DNA from: Verrucosispora sioxanthis
GTDB taxonomy: Bacteria; Actinomycetota; Actinomycetes; Mycobacteriales; Micromonosporaceae
NCBI RefSeq assembly: GCF_010560025.1
Contig: NZ_SAIY01000006.1
Span: 302,641-366,640, forward strand
DNA: 64,000 nt
Direction: 5' to 3'
In this document: in pieces, positions 45,865-55,258 of the stretch
How positions within the stretch are numbered: position 1 is the first letter of the stretch
Layout: each line of letters starts with the position of its first letter
Made by a program: the position numbers and the translations under genes
Notes under the pieces: generated by a model
The model's database searches: none
Told to the model about the DNA's origin: nothing
Seen by the model: only the letters and a program-made list of their open reading frames with translations

Positions 45865-46485
45865 ATGCCTGCCGCATCGACTCGCGTTCCGCAGCAGGAA
45901 CGCAGTCGCGCCACTCGGGCCCGGTTGTTGGAGGCGACCGTCGACTGCCTGGTGGAGCACGGCTGGTCCGGCACCACCACCACCGTGGTGGCCGCTCGGG
46001 CCGGCGTCTCCCGGGGTGCCCAACTGCACCACTACCCGACCCGGGCCGCCCTGGTAACCGCGGCCGTCGGGCACCTCACCGAGCGGCGGGCGGCCGAGTT
46101 GCGGGCCGAGGCCGACGCCCTGCCGGCCGAGGCCGACCGGCTGGACCGGGTGGTGGACCTGCTCGCCGCCGCCTTCACCGGGCCGCTCTTCGTCGCCGCC
46201 CTCGAACTCTGGGTGGCCGCGCGCACCGACGTCGAGCTGCGGACCGCCCTGCTGCCGCTCGAAGCCCGGATCGGTCGGGAGATGCACCGGCTGACCGTCG
46301 AACTGCTCGGGGTGGACGAGCGGCGCCCCGGCGTACGCGAGGCGGTGCAGGCCACGCTGGACCTGCTGCGCGGGCTCGGCGTCGCCAACCTGCTCAGCGA
46401 CGACTCGACCCGCCGCACCGCGCTGCTGCAAGCCTGGAAGACCCAGTTGACCGCGCTGCTCGCCGCCACGGACACCGCTCCCTGA
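45865..46485 (+). CDS. TetR-family repressor of the adjacent catabolic operon
   Basis: 206 residues. The N-terminal helix-turn-helix (about 15-60: RARLLEATVDCLVEHGWSG, VVAARAGVSRGAQLHHYPTR) is followed by a helical ligand domain. It is 25 bases ahead of the catabolic operon and co-directional, so it probably controls that operon, and itself, in response to an acyl-CoA or the free substrate. The ATG follows AGGGCGGCAGG. No palindromic operator stands out apart from the long repeat near crp. Confidence 0.88.
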   Translation: MPAASTRVPQQERSRATRARLLEATVDCLVEHGWSGTTTTVVAARAGVSRGAQLHHYPTRAALVTAAVGHLTERRAAELRAEADALPAEADRLDRVVDLLAAAFTGPLFVAALELWVAARTDVELRTALLPLEARIGREMHRLTVELLGVDERRPGVREAVQATLDLLRGLGVANLLSDDSTRRTALLQAWKTQLTALLAATDTAP

Positions 46486-46510
46486 CCGGCCCCACCCGCC
46501 CGGAGGCACC

Positions 46511-47322
46511 ATGGTCGACCTGACCGCCCTGCTCACGGATCTGGCCACCGAGTCCGAGCAGCTCGACGCGCTCGTCGCGCCGCTGCCGCCGCAGGATTGG
46601 CAGCGACCAACTCCGGCGATGGGCTGGACGATCGCCCACCAGATCGCTCACCTGGCCTGGACGGATCACGTGGCCCGGCTCGCCGCGACCGACACCGAGG
46701 CCTTCTACGCCTCGGTGACCGCCGCACCGGACCCTGGCCGGCTGGTCGACGACGGCGCGGCGGCCTTCCTCGCCCCGCCCGCCGTCCTGCTCACCCGCTG
46801 GCGGGAGGGCCGCTCGGCGCTCGCGGCAGCCCTCGCCGCCGCCCCCGCCGGAGAGAAGCTGCCCTGGTACGGAACCCGCATGTCACCGGCCTCGATGGCG
46901 ACGGCCCGGATCATGGAGACCTGGGCGCACGGCGAGGACGTGGCCGAGGCGCTCGGCGTCACCCGGCCCGCCACCGACCGGCTGCGGCACATCGCGTACC
47001 TCGGCTTCCGTACCGTCGGGCACAGCTTCGCCGCCCACGGTCGGGCGGTGCCCACGGCACCGGTCCGGGTGGAGCTGACGGCACCCGGCGGGGAGAACTG
47101 GACCTTCGGCCCGGCGGACGCCGCCGACCGGGTGACCGGTCCGGCGCTCGACTTCTGCCTGCTGGTGACCCGGCGCCGGCACCGCGCCGACACCGCCTGG
47201 TCGCCACCGGGCCGGTCGCCGACGGGTGGTTGGACGTCGCCCAGGCCTTCGCCGGCCCGCCCGGCACCGGCCGCGCTCCCGCACGACCGCGTCGGGAGCG
47301 CAGCCGTGAGCGCGCGGCGTAG
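46511..47322 (+). CDS. TIGR03084-family (DinB-like) metal-binding protein, one frame break
   Basis: About 270 residues after repair. The DinB/MDMPI four-helix fold has metal-ligand histidines in WTIAHQIAHLAW and in METWAHGEDVAEALG. The frame breaks at 47196-47197; one more C changes DTAWSPPG to DTALVATGPVADGWLDVAQAFAGPP, the expected family ending, with stop TAG at 47320. Unrepaired, the frame runs to 47356. This family often accompanies AtuA and acyl-CoA dehydrogenase genes. It may be a mycothiol-dependent or other thiol-dependent isomerase; the reaction is unknown. Confidence 0.85.
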
Positions 47323-47352
47323 CCGCGCGGCGGCGGCCCGGAGGTGCCGCCG

Positions 47353-49056
47353 ATGAGCGGGGTGCTGCGGGTCGGCAACGCCTCCGGTTTCTACGGTGAC
47401 CGGTTCTCCGCCTGGCAGGAGATGCTCGACGGCGGCGCGCTGGACGTGTTGACCGGTGACTACCTGGCCGAGTTGACCATGCTCATCCTGGGCCGGGACC
47501 GGATGCGGGACCCCGACCTGGGCTACGCGAAGACTTTTCTCCGGCAACTGGAGGGCTGTCTCGGCACCGCGATCGACCGGCGGGTCACGCTTGTCACGAA
47601 CGCCGGTGGACTCAACCCGGCCGGGCTGGCCGCCGCGATCCGCACCCTTGCCGACCGGCTCGGGCTGCCCGTCCGGGTCGGGCACGTCGAGGGTGACGCC
47701 CTGGCCCGGCCGGACGCGCTGACCGCGAACGCCTACCTCGGTGCGTTCGGCATCGCGGCCTGCCTCGACGCCGGGGCGGACGTGGTGGTGACCGGCCGGG
47801 TCACCGACGCCTCGCTGGTCGTCGGCCCGGCCATCAGCCGGTTCGGCTGGGGGCGCGGCGACCTCGACGCGCTGGCCGGCGCCACCGTCGCCGGGCACCT
47901 GATCGAATGCGGGGCGCAGGTCACCGGCGGCAACTTCAGCTTCTTCACCGAGCTGCCCGACGGCGGACGCCGCCCGGGTTTTCCGGTCGCCGAGCTGCGC
48001 GCGGACGGCTCGGCGGTGGTCACGAAGCATCCCGGCACCGGCGGCGCGGTCACCGTCGAGACCGTCACCGCGCAGTTGTTGTACGAGGTGGGCGGGCCGG
48101 CGTACCTGGGCCCGGACGTGGTCACCCGGCTCGACTCGGTCCGGCTGGTTCAGGACGGTCCGGACCGGGTGCTCGTCAGCGGTACCCGGGGCACCCCGCC
48201 ACCGGACACGCTGAAGGTGGGCGTCAACAACCTCGGTGGTTTCCGCAACTCCATGACGTTCGTGCTCTGCGGGCTGGACATCCCGGCCAAGGCGGACCTG
48301 GTCCGGGAGCAGTTGACCGAGACGGTCGGTCCGGACGGGTTGGAGTTCACCCTGGCCCGCACCGACCACCCGGATGCCGCCGACACCGAAACGGCCAGCG
48401 CGCTGCTGCACGTACATCTGCGCGACGGTGACCGGACGCGGGCCGGACGGGCCTTCTCGGCGGCGGCGGTCGAGTTGGCCCTGGCCTCCTACCCGGGCTG
48501 CACCCTCACCACCCTGCCCGGTGATGCCACCCCGTACGGCGTGTTCACCGCCGACACCGTGCCACAGGAGGCGGTCGACCACGTCGCCGTGCTCCCCGAC
48601 GGCACCCGGATGCCGATCGACCCGCCGCCGGTCACCTCGGTCGCCGGCGAGCCGGCGACCGAGGTGACCGGACCGGCGGCGACGGGTCCGACCCGGCGAG
48701 GCCCGCTGGGTGAGGTGGTCGGTGCGCGGTCGGGTGACAAGGGCGGCGACGCGAACCTGGGAGTCTGGGCGCGTACCGACTCGACCTGGGCCTGGCTGCG
48801 CGGCTGGCTCACGGTGGCGCGGCTGGCGGAGCTGCTGCCGGAGACCGCCCCGTTGACAGTGGAACGGTACGAACTGCCGAACCTGCGCGCCGTCAACTTC
48901 GTGATCCGGGGGCTGCTCGGTGCCGGGGTGGCCGCCTCCACCCGATTCGACCCGCAGGCCAAGGCCCTCGGCGAGTTGCTCCGCTCGCGGATCGTCGACC
49001 TGCCGGTCGAACCGGCGGCCAGCGTCGCACCGGTCGACCGGGGGGTGCGGCCGTGA
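47353..49056 (+). CDS. atuA: AtuA-family acyclic terpene utilisation protein (DUF1446)
   Basis: 567 residues. The long DUF1446 domain starts LRVGNASGFYGDRF and has the VTNAGGLNPAGLA, VTGRVTDASLV and LIECGAQVTGGNF motifs. The C-terminal 100 residues form the small AtuA-like domain (VVGARSGDKGGDANLGVW), which occurs fused or as a separate protein. It is needed for citronellol/geraniol-type catabolism in Pseudomonas, but its exact reaction is unknown. The ATG is seven bases after GGAGGT; its stop overlaps the next gene as GTGA. Confidence 0.88.
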   Translation: MSGVLRVGNASGFYGDRFSAWQEMLDGGALDVLTGDYLAELTMLILGRDRMRDPDLGYAKTFLRQLEGCLGTAIDRRVTLVTNAGGLNPAGLAAAIRTLADRLGLPVRVGHVEGDALARPDALTANAYLGAFGIAACLDAGADVVVTGRVTDASLVVGPAISRFGWGRGDLDALAGATVAGHLIECGAQVTGGNFSFFTELPDGGRRPGFPVAELRADGSAVVTKHPGTGGAVTVETVTAQLLYEVGGPAYLGPDVVTRLDSVRLVQDGPDRVLVSGTRGTPPPDTLKVGVNNLGGFRNSMTFVLCGLDIPAKADLVREQLTETVGPDGLEFTLARTDHPDAADTETASALLHVHLRDGDRTRAGRAFSAAAVELALASYPGCTLTTLPGDATPYGVFTADTVPQEAVDHVAVLPDGTRMPIDPPPVTSVAGEPATEVTGPAATGPTRRGPLGEVVGARSGDKGGDANLGVWARTDSTWAWLRGWLTVARLAELLPETAPLTVERYELPNLRAVNFVIRGLLGAGVAASTRFDPQAKALGELLRSRIVDLPVEPAASVAPVDRGVRP

Positions 49057-50261
49057 CGATCGTGGACACTCCCGAGCGGCGTCAACTGCGGGAGCTGACC
49101 CGCGCCTTCGTGACCCGGGAGGTGCTGCCGCACCTGGCCGACTGGGAGCGGGCCGGCGAGGTGCCCCGCCAGTTGCACGCGACCGCCGCGAAGACCGGCC
49201 TGCTCGGCATCGGCTTCCCCGAGGCGGTCGGCGGCAGCGGCGGTGACCTGCTCGACTCGATCATCGTCACCGAGGAGATCATCCGCTCGGGCGGCTCGTC
49301 GGGGCTGGTTGCCGCCCTGTTCACGCACGGCATCGCGCTGCCGCACATGGTCGCCGCGGCCGGTGCCGGGTCCGGCGGCAAACTCCCCAGGCGACCCGAC
49401 GCCCCCGGAAGCGTCGACCCGACCGGCCGGGAGCACGACCTGATCGACCGGTACGTCCGGCCGACGCTCGCCGGTTCGATGATCGGCGCGCTGGCCATCA
49501 CCGAGCCAGACGGCGGCTCGGACGTCGCGGGCATCCGCACCCACGCCCGCCTCGACGGCGACCACTACGTGGTCAACGGTGCGAAGACCTACATCACCAG
49601 CGGAGTCCGGGCGGACTTCGTGACCACTGCGGTCCGCACCGGCGTGCCGGGCAGCGGGACGCTGAGCCTGCTGGTCATCGACAAGGGAACGCCCGGCTTC
49701 ACCGTCGGCAGACGGTTGGAGAAGCTCGGCTGGCACTGCTCGGACACCGCCGAACTCTCCTTCGTCGACGTACGCGTGCCGGTGGCGAACCGGATCGGCG
49801 AGGAGGACACCGGCTTCCTCGCGATCATGCAGCAGTTCGCGGCCGAGCGCCTCTCCCTGGCCACCCAGGCGTACGCCATCGCGCAGCGCTGTGTCGAGCT
49901 GGCCGTCAGCTGGTGCCGTGACCGGTCGACCTTCGGCCGGCCGTTGGCGAGCCGGCAGCTGGTCCGGCACCGGCTGGCCGAGATGCACACCCGGGCCGAG
50001 GCGGCGCGGGCGTACGTGCACCAGGTGGCCGCCCGGGTGGCCGCGGGTGAGCCGGTGGTGACCGAGGTGGCGATGGCGAAGAACGTGGCGGTCTCGGCCG
50101 CCGACCGGGTCGTCGATCAGGCCCTGCAACTGCACGGCGGCTTCGGCTATCTGCGCGACGCCGAGGTGGAGCGGCACTACCGCGACGCCCGGATCCTCGG
50201 CATCGGCGGCGGCACCACCGAGATCATGAACGAGATCATCGCGAAGGGAATGGGCCTTTGA
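49053..50261 (+). CDS. Acyl-CoA dehydrogenase, isovaleryl/citronellyl-CoA type
   Basis: 402 residues, FAD enzyme. It has the ALAITEPDGGSDVAG flavin motif and the GGFGYLRDAEVERHYRDAR C-terminal region. The usual MCAD catalytic Glu position is glycine (GIGGGTTEI). A Glu is present in FAAERLSLA, where isovaleryl-CoA dehydrogenase places its base, which suggests branched acyl-CoA substrates. It would make the unsaturated acyl-CoA for the carboxylase encoded next. Both ends overlap neighbours (GTGA, TTGA). Confidence 0.9.
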   Translation: MTIVDTPERRQLRELTRAFVTREVLPHLADWERAGEVPRQLHATAAKTGLLGIGFPEAVGGSGGDLLDSIIVTEEIIRSGGSSGLVAALFTHGIALPHMVAAAGAGSGGKLPRRPDAPGSVDPTGREHDLIDRYVRPTLAGSMIGALAITEPDGGSDVAGIRTHARLDGDHYVVNGAKTYITSGVRADFVTTAVRTGVPGSGTLSLLVIDKGTPGFTVGRRLEKLGWHCSDTAELSFVDVRVPVANRIGEEDTGFLAIMQQFAAERLSLATQAYAIAQRCVELAVSWCRDRSTFGRPLASRQLVRHRLAEMHTRAEAARAYVHQVAARVAAGEPVVTEVAMAKNVAVSAADRVVDQALQLHGGFGYLRDAEVERHYRDARILGIGGGTTEIMNEIIAKGMGL

Positions 50262-51859
50262 GCACACTCGACACCGCGATCGACCCATCCTCGCCGGCCT
50301 TCCACGCGAACCGGGACGCGCTGCTGGACAGCCTCGCCGAGCTGGACGCCGCGCTCGACACCGCCCGAGCCGGCGGCGGCGAGAAGTACGTGGCCCGGCA
50401 CCACAAGCGCGGCAAGCTGCTCCCCCGCGAGCGCATCGAGCTGCTGCTGGACCAGGACAGCCCGTTCCTCGAACTGTCGCCGGTCGCCGCGTACGGCACC
50501 GATTTTCCGATCGGTGCCAGCGTGGTGACCGGGATCGGTGTGGTCGAGGGCGTGGAGTGTCTGGTCGTCGCGAACGATCCGACGGTACGCGGTGGCGCGG
50601 TGAACCCGTGGTCGTTGGCGAAGACCCGGCGGGCCGGCGAGATCGCCCTGGCCAACCGGCTGCCGATGGTGAACCTGGTCGAGTCGGCCGGCGCGGACCT
50701 GCCCACCCAGGCGGAGATCTTCATTCCGGGTGGCCGGGTGTTCCGCGACCTGACCCGGCTCTCGGCCGAGAAGATCCCCACGGTCAGCGTGGTCTTCGGC
50801 AACGCCACCGCCGGTGGCGCGTACGTGCCCGGGATGTCCGACTACACGATCATGATCCGGGACCGTTCGCAGGTCTACCTGGCCGGGCCGCCGCTGGTGA
50901 AGATGGCCACCGGTGAGGACGCCGACGACGAGTCGTTGGGCGGCGCGGCCATGCACGCCACGACATCCGGCCTGGCCGACTTCCTCGCCGCCGACGAGCG
51001 CGACGGCATCCGGCTGGCCCGGCAGTGCGTACGCCGGCTCAACTGGCGCAAGCGGGGTCCGGCGCCGCGCAACCCGATGCCGCGACCACCGAAGTACGAC
51101 CCGGAGGAGCTGCTCGGCATCGCCAGCGCCGACCTCAAGGTGCCGTTCGATCCGCGCGAGGTGCTCGCCCGGGTGCTCGACGGCAGCGAGTTCGACGAGT
51201 TCAAGCCGGCCTACGGCACCGCGCTGGTCACCGGCTGGGGTGAACTGCACGGGTACCCGGTCGGCGTGCTGGCCAACGCCCGGGGGGTGCTGTTCAGCGA
51301 GGAGGCGCAGAAGGCGACGCAGTTCATCCAGCTCGCCAACGCCAGCGACACCCCGCTGATCTTCCTACAGAACACCACCGGCTACATGGTCGGCACCGAG
51401 TACGAACAACGCGGCATCATCAAGCACGGCGCCCTGATGATCAATGCGGTGTCGAACTCGACGGTGCCGCACCTGACGGTGAACCTGGGCGCCTCGTACG
51501 GCGCGGGCAACTACGGCATGTGTGGCCGGGCGTACGAGCCGAGGTTCCTGTTCACCTGGCCCAACGCCAGGTCGGCGGTGATGGGGCCGGCGCAGTTGGC
51601 CGGGGTGCTGTCCATCGTGGCCCGGCAGGCCGCCGCCGCCCGGGGTCGCGAGTTCGACGAGGACTCCGACGCGGCGATGCGGATGATGGTCGAGCAGCAG
51701 ATCGAGTCCCAGTCCGGCGCGCTGTTCCTCTCCGGTCGGCTCTACGACGACGGGGTGATCGACCCCCGGGACACCCGTACCGTCCTCGGCCTGTGTCTCT
51801 CGTCCATCCACAGCGGACCGGTGCAGGGCACCGCCGGCTTCGGCGTCTTCCGGATGTGA
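50258..51859 (+). CDS. atuC: Acyl-CoA carboxylase carboxyltransferase (beta) subunit, Mcc/AtuC-like
   Basis: 533 residues. The crotonase-fold carboxyltransferase moves CO2 from biotin to an enoyl-CoA such as 3-methylcrotonyl- or geranyl-CoA. Motifs are GKLLPRERIELLLD, AGADLPTQAEIF, GNATAGGAYVPGMSDY, and the C-terminal FLQNTTGYMVGTEYEQ and GASYGAGNYGMCGRAY, all typical of MccB/AtuC. The TTG start overlaps the dehydrogenase stop. The stop begins a 51-bp repeated sequence. The exact acyl-CoA cannot be told from sequence. Confidence 0.92.
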   Translation: MSTLDTAIDPSSPAFHANRDALLDSLAELDAALDTARAGGGEKYVARHHKRGKLLPRERIELLLDQDSPFLELSPVAAYGTDFPIGASVVTGIGVVEGVECLVVANDPTVRGGAVNPWSLAKTRRAGEIALANRLPMVNLVESAGADLPTQAEIFIPGGRVFRDLTRLSAEKIPTVSVVFGNATAGGAYVPGMSDYTIMIRDRSQVYLAGPPLVKMATGEDADDESLGGAAMHATTSGLADFLAADERDGIRLARQCVRRLNWRKRGPAPRNPMPRPPKYDPEELLGIASADLKVPFDPREVLARVLDGSEFDEFKPAYGTALVTGWGELHGYPVGVLANARGVLFSEEAQKATQFIQLANASDTPLIFLQNTTGYMVGTEYEQRGIIKHGALMINAVSNSTVPHLTVNLGASYGAGNYGMCGRAYEPRFLFTWPNARSAVMGPAQLAGVLSIVARQAAAARGREFDEDSDAAMRMMVEQQIESQSGALFLSGRLYDDGVIDPRDTRTVLGLCLSSIHSGPVQGTAGFGVFRM

Positions 51860-51981
51860 GCGCGAGGAACGCAGCGAAGCGGAGTCCCGCAGTCGCGAAC
51901 GAAAGGCGGACACCCGTGAGCGCGAGGAACGCAGCGAAGCGGAGTCCCGCAGTCGCGAACGAAAGGAGATACAGCAGGTGA
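51856..51981 (+). repeat. Tandem 51-bp duplication inside a coupling ORF
   Basis: Identical 51-base copies lie at 51856-51906 and 51916-51966 (period 60). They form an open frame of 41 codons from a GTG overlapping the atuC stop to a TGA overlapping the atuF GTG. Each copy encodes SARNAAKRSPAVANERR. The second copy supplies AAAGGAGAT, the ribosome site for the next gene. The sequence resembles an intergenic repeat family of Micromonosporaceae. Confidence 0.75.
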
Positions 51982-54001
51982 TTCGGAAGCTGCTGGTCGC
52001 GAACCGGGGGGAGATCGCCCGTCGGGTCTTCGCCACCTGCCGGGCGCTCGGGATCGAGACGGTCGCCGTGCACTCCGACGCGGACGCCGACGCGCCGTTC
52101 GTCGCCGAGGCCGACCAGGCGGTCCGGCTGCCCGGTAACGCGCCCGCCGAGACGTACCTGCGCATCGATCTCGTCCTGGATGCGGCCCGCCGGTGCGGTG
52201 CGGACGCCGTCCATCCCGGCTACGGCTTCCTCGCCGAGAACGCCGAGTTCGCCACGGCGGTCGCCGACGCGGGCCTGACCTGGGTCGGCCCGCCCGCGAA
52301 GGCGATCGCCGCGATGGGCGACAAGCTGGCCGCCAAGGCGCTGCTCGCCGAGGCCGGCGTACCGATGCTGCCCACCTGGACCGACCCGGGGCAGGTGACG
52401 GACTTTCCGGTGCTGGTGAAGGCGTCCGCCGGGGGCGGCGGGCGCGGCATGCGGGTGGTCCGCGACGCCGCCGGGCTCACCGAGGCCGTGGCCGGCGCGC
52501 GCCGCGAGGCGGCCGCGGCGTTCGGCGACGACACGGTCTTCATCGAGCGGTACGTCGAACGGGGCCGGCACGTCGAGGTGCAGATCTTCGGCGACAGCCT
52601 CGGCACCGTGGTCGCCCTGGGCGCGCGGGACTGCTCGATCCAGCGCCGGCACCAGAAGATCGTCGAGGAGGCGCCCGGCGTCCTGGCCGGCGAGGTGCGG
52701 GAGCGGCTGCACGAGGCGGCGGTGGCCGCCGGACGGGCGGTCGACTATGTCGGTGCCGGCACGGTCGAGTTCCTGCTCGCGCCAGACGGGGAGATCCACT
52801 TCCTGGAGATGAACACCCGCCTCCAGGTGGAGCACCCGGTCACCGAGCTGACCACCGGGCTGGACCTGGTGCGGCTGCAACTGCTGGTCGCCGAGGGCGG
52901 GGCGCTGCCGCTGGCCGCGACGCCACCGGCCACCGGACACGCGATCGAGGTACGACTCTGCGCCGAGGATCCCGCGCACGGGTACCGACCGGCGACCGGC
53001 ACCCTGCACCGGTTCGCCCTACCCGGCGTGGCGGCCGAGTTCGGGCCGCTGACCACACCGGGCGTGCGCCTGGACTCCGGCGTGGTCGACGGGTCGGCGG
53101 TGAGCATCCACTACGACTCGATGCTCGCCAAGGTGATCGCGTGGGCGCCCACCCGCGCGGAGGCGGCCCGGGCCCTGGCCCGCGCGCTGGCCCGCGCCGA
53201 ACTGCACGGTGTGGCCACCAACCGGGATCTGCTGGTCCGCGTCCTGCGTAGCCCGGAGTTCGCCGCCGTCGACGTCGATACCGGCTTCCTGACCGGCACC
53301 CCGAGGTCTTCGAGCCGATCCTGCCCGCCGCCGAGGTGCCCCTGGTCGCACTGGCCGCCGCGCTGGCGTCGGCCGCCGCTCGCCGGGCTACCGCTCCGGT
53401 GCTGGCCGGCCTGCCGTCGGGCTGGCGCAATGTGCCCGCCTTCCCGCAGGTCATCCGGTTCGCCGGCCCGGACGGCGAGGCAATCGAGACCCGCTACCGG
53501 CTGGACCGCTCGGGCGGCCTCGCCGAGTGGTCGGTGTCCTCCGCCGACTCCGCCGGCACCGCGACCCCGGAGGGCGGCACCGGCCCGGCAACGCCGGCCG
53601 TCGCGCTGGTCGAGGCGTACCCGGAGCGGGTCGTGCTCGATGTCGACGGGGTGCGGCGGACCTACCGCGTACACCGGGTGGGATCGCAGGTCTTCGTGGA
53701 CGGCCCGGAGGGGGCGATGAGCCTCACCGAGCTGCCGCGTTTCCCGCTGCCCACCGCGGAGCTGGCCGCCGGGTCGCTGGTCGCGCCGCTGCCCGGCACG
53801 GTGGCCCGGGTGCACGTCCGGGTCGGTCAGCGGGTGGCCGCCGGTGACCTGCTGCTGACCCTGGAAGCGATGAAGCTGGAACATCCCGTGCTCGCCCCCA
53901 CCGACGGTCTGGTCGCCGAGCTGCCGGTGCCGGCCGGCGGTCAGGTCGACACCGCCGCCGTGCTGGCCGTGGTCACCCCCGACGAGGAGTCGCCGTCATG
54001 A
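51978..54001 (+). CDS. atuF: Acyl-CoA carboxylase biotin carboxylase/carrier (alpha) subunit, one frame break
   Basis: About 674 residues when repaired. The biotin carboxylase domain (1-445) has KLLVANRGEIARRV, the ATP-grasp loop KASAGGGGRGMRVV, and EMNTRLQVEHPVTE. A linker and the biotinyl domain with EAMKLEHP follow. The frame breaks at about 53291-53303 (GFLTG then HPEVFEPILPAAEVP after one added C). The GTG start follows AAAGGAGAT in the duplicated repeat. It works with AtuC; both are needed for ATP-dependent carboxylation. Confidence 0.92.
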
Positions 54002-55161
54002 ACTTCGACCTCACCTCCGAGCAGGACCAACTCCGCGACGCCGTGCGGGCGTTGGGCCGGCGGTACGGCCACCGGTACTTCGTGGAGAAGGCGAAGGCCG
54101 GCGAGCACACCACCGAGCTGTGGCAGGAGGCCGGCGAACTCGGTTATCTCGGCGTCAACATCCCCACCGAGTACGGCGGCGGGGGCGGTGGCATCACCGA
54201 GCTGGCCATCGTCTGCGAGGAGCTGGCCGCGGCCGGTTGCCCGCTGCTGCTGCTCGTGGTCTCCCCCGCCATCGCGGCCACCGTCATCAACCGACACGGC
54301 ACCGAGGAGCAGCGCAAACGCCACCTGCCAGGGCTGGCCGACGGCTCTCAGAAGATCGTCTTTGCGATCACCGAGCCGGAGGCCGGTTCGAACTTCCACC
54401 GCCTCGCCACGGTGGCCCGCCGCGACGGTGACGACTGGGTGCTGTCCGGCCGCAAGTGCTACATCTCCGGCGTCGACGAGGCCCAGTTTGTCCTGGTGGT
54501 GGCCCGGACCGAGGATTCCTCGACAGGGAAGTTGAAGCCGGCGTTGTTCATCGTGCCGACCGACGCGGCCGGGCTGACCCGGTCCAAGCTGGACATGGAG
54601 ATCGTGTCGCCGGAGAACCAGTTCCTGCTCTACCTGGACGAGGTGCGGTTGCCCGGCGACGCGCTGGTCGGCGGGTCGCTCGACGCCGGGCTCCCGGCGC
54701 TCTTCGCCGGGCTCAACCCGGAGCGCATCACGGTCGCCGCGATGGGCGCCGGCACCGGCCGGTACGCCATCGAACGCGCCTCGGAGTACACCGCGACCCG
54801 GAAGGTGTGGGGCGGCCGGACGATCGGCTCCCACCAGGGAGTGGCACATCCCCTCGCGCACGCGGCGGTGCAGGTGGAGCTGGCGCGGCTGATGATCCAG
54901 AAGGCGGCGGCGCTCTACGACGCCGGCCGGGACCTGGAGGCGGCCGTCTCCGCCAACATGGCGAAGTACGCGGCCGGCGACGCGGCGGCGCTGGCGGTGG
55001 ACACCGCCGTGCAGGCGCTCGGCGGCGCCGGCATGACCACCGAGTACGGCGTGGCCACCCTGCTCGGGGCGGTACGGGCGGGCCGGATCGCCCCGGTCAG
55101 CCGGGAGATGATCCTCAACTTCGTCGCCCAACACGTTCTCGGCCAGGACAAGTCCTACTGA
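53998..55161 (+). CDS. Second acyl-CoA dehydrogenase of the operon
   Basis: 387 residues. It has FAITEPEAGSNFHR and the acyl-CoA dehydrogenase core; a Glu occurs in GLNPERITVA, the isovaleryl-type catalytic position, and the C-terminus (GRIAPVSREMIL) lacks the EGT motif. It shares the operon with the first dehydrogenase but is clearly divergent, so the two probably take different chain lengths or successive intermediates. The ATG overlaps the atuF stop. It ends the operon. Confidence 0.9.
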   Translation: MNFDLTSEQDQLRDAVRALGRRYGHRYFVEKAKAGEHTTELWQEAGELGYLGVNIPTEYGGGGGGITELAIVCEELAAAGCPLLLLVVSPAIAATVINRHGTEEQRKRHLPGLADGSQKIVFAITEPEAGSNFHRLATVARRDGDDWVLSGRKCYISGVDEAQFVLVVARTEDSSTGKLKPALFIVPTDAAGLTRSKLDMEIVSPENQFLLYLDEVRLPGDALVGGSLDAGLPALFAGLNPERITVAAMGAGTGRYAIERASEYTATRKVWGGRTIGSHQGVAHPLAHAAVQVELARLMIQKAAALYDAGRDLEAAVSANMAKYAAGDAAALAVDTAVQALGGAGMTTEYGVATLLGAVRAGRIAPVSREMILNFVAQHVLGQDKSY

Positions 55162-55258
55162 CTCGATCATCACGAGATGCGGCAGGTCGCGCGATCATTT
55201 CCGGTGGAAGGCGCAACATGCCGCAACCCGCGACGGCGGACGCGCTGTCGCCCCAGAC

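Noticed and set aside
48489..50288. A 599-codon minus-strand frame opposite atuA and the dehydrogenase
   Set aside because: Low-complexity translation with no motif. The plus-strand genes explain the whole stretch.
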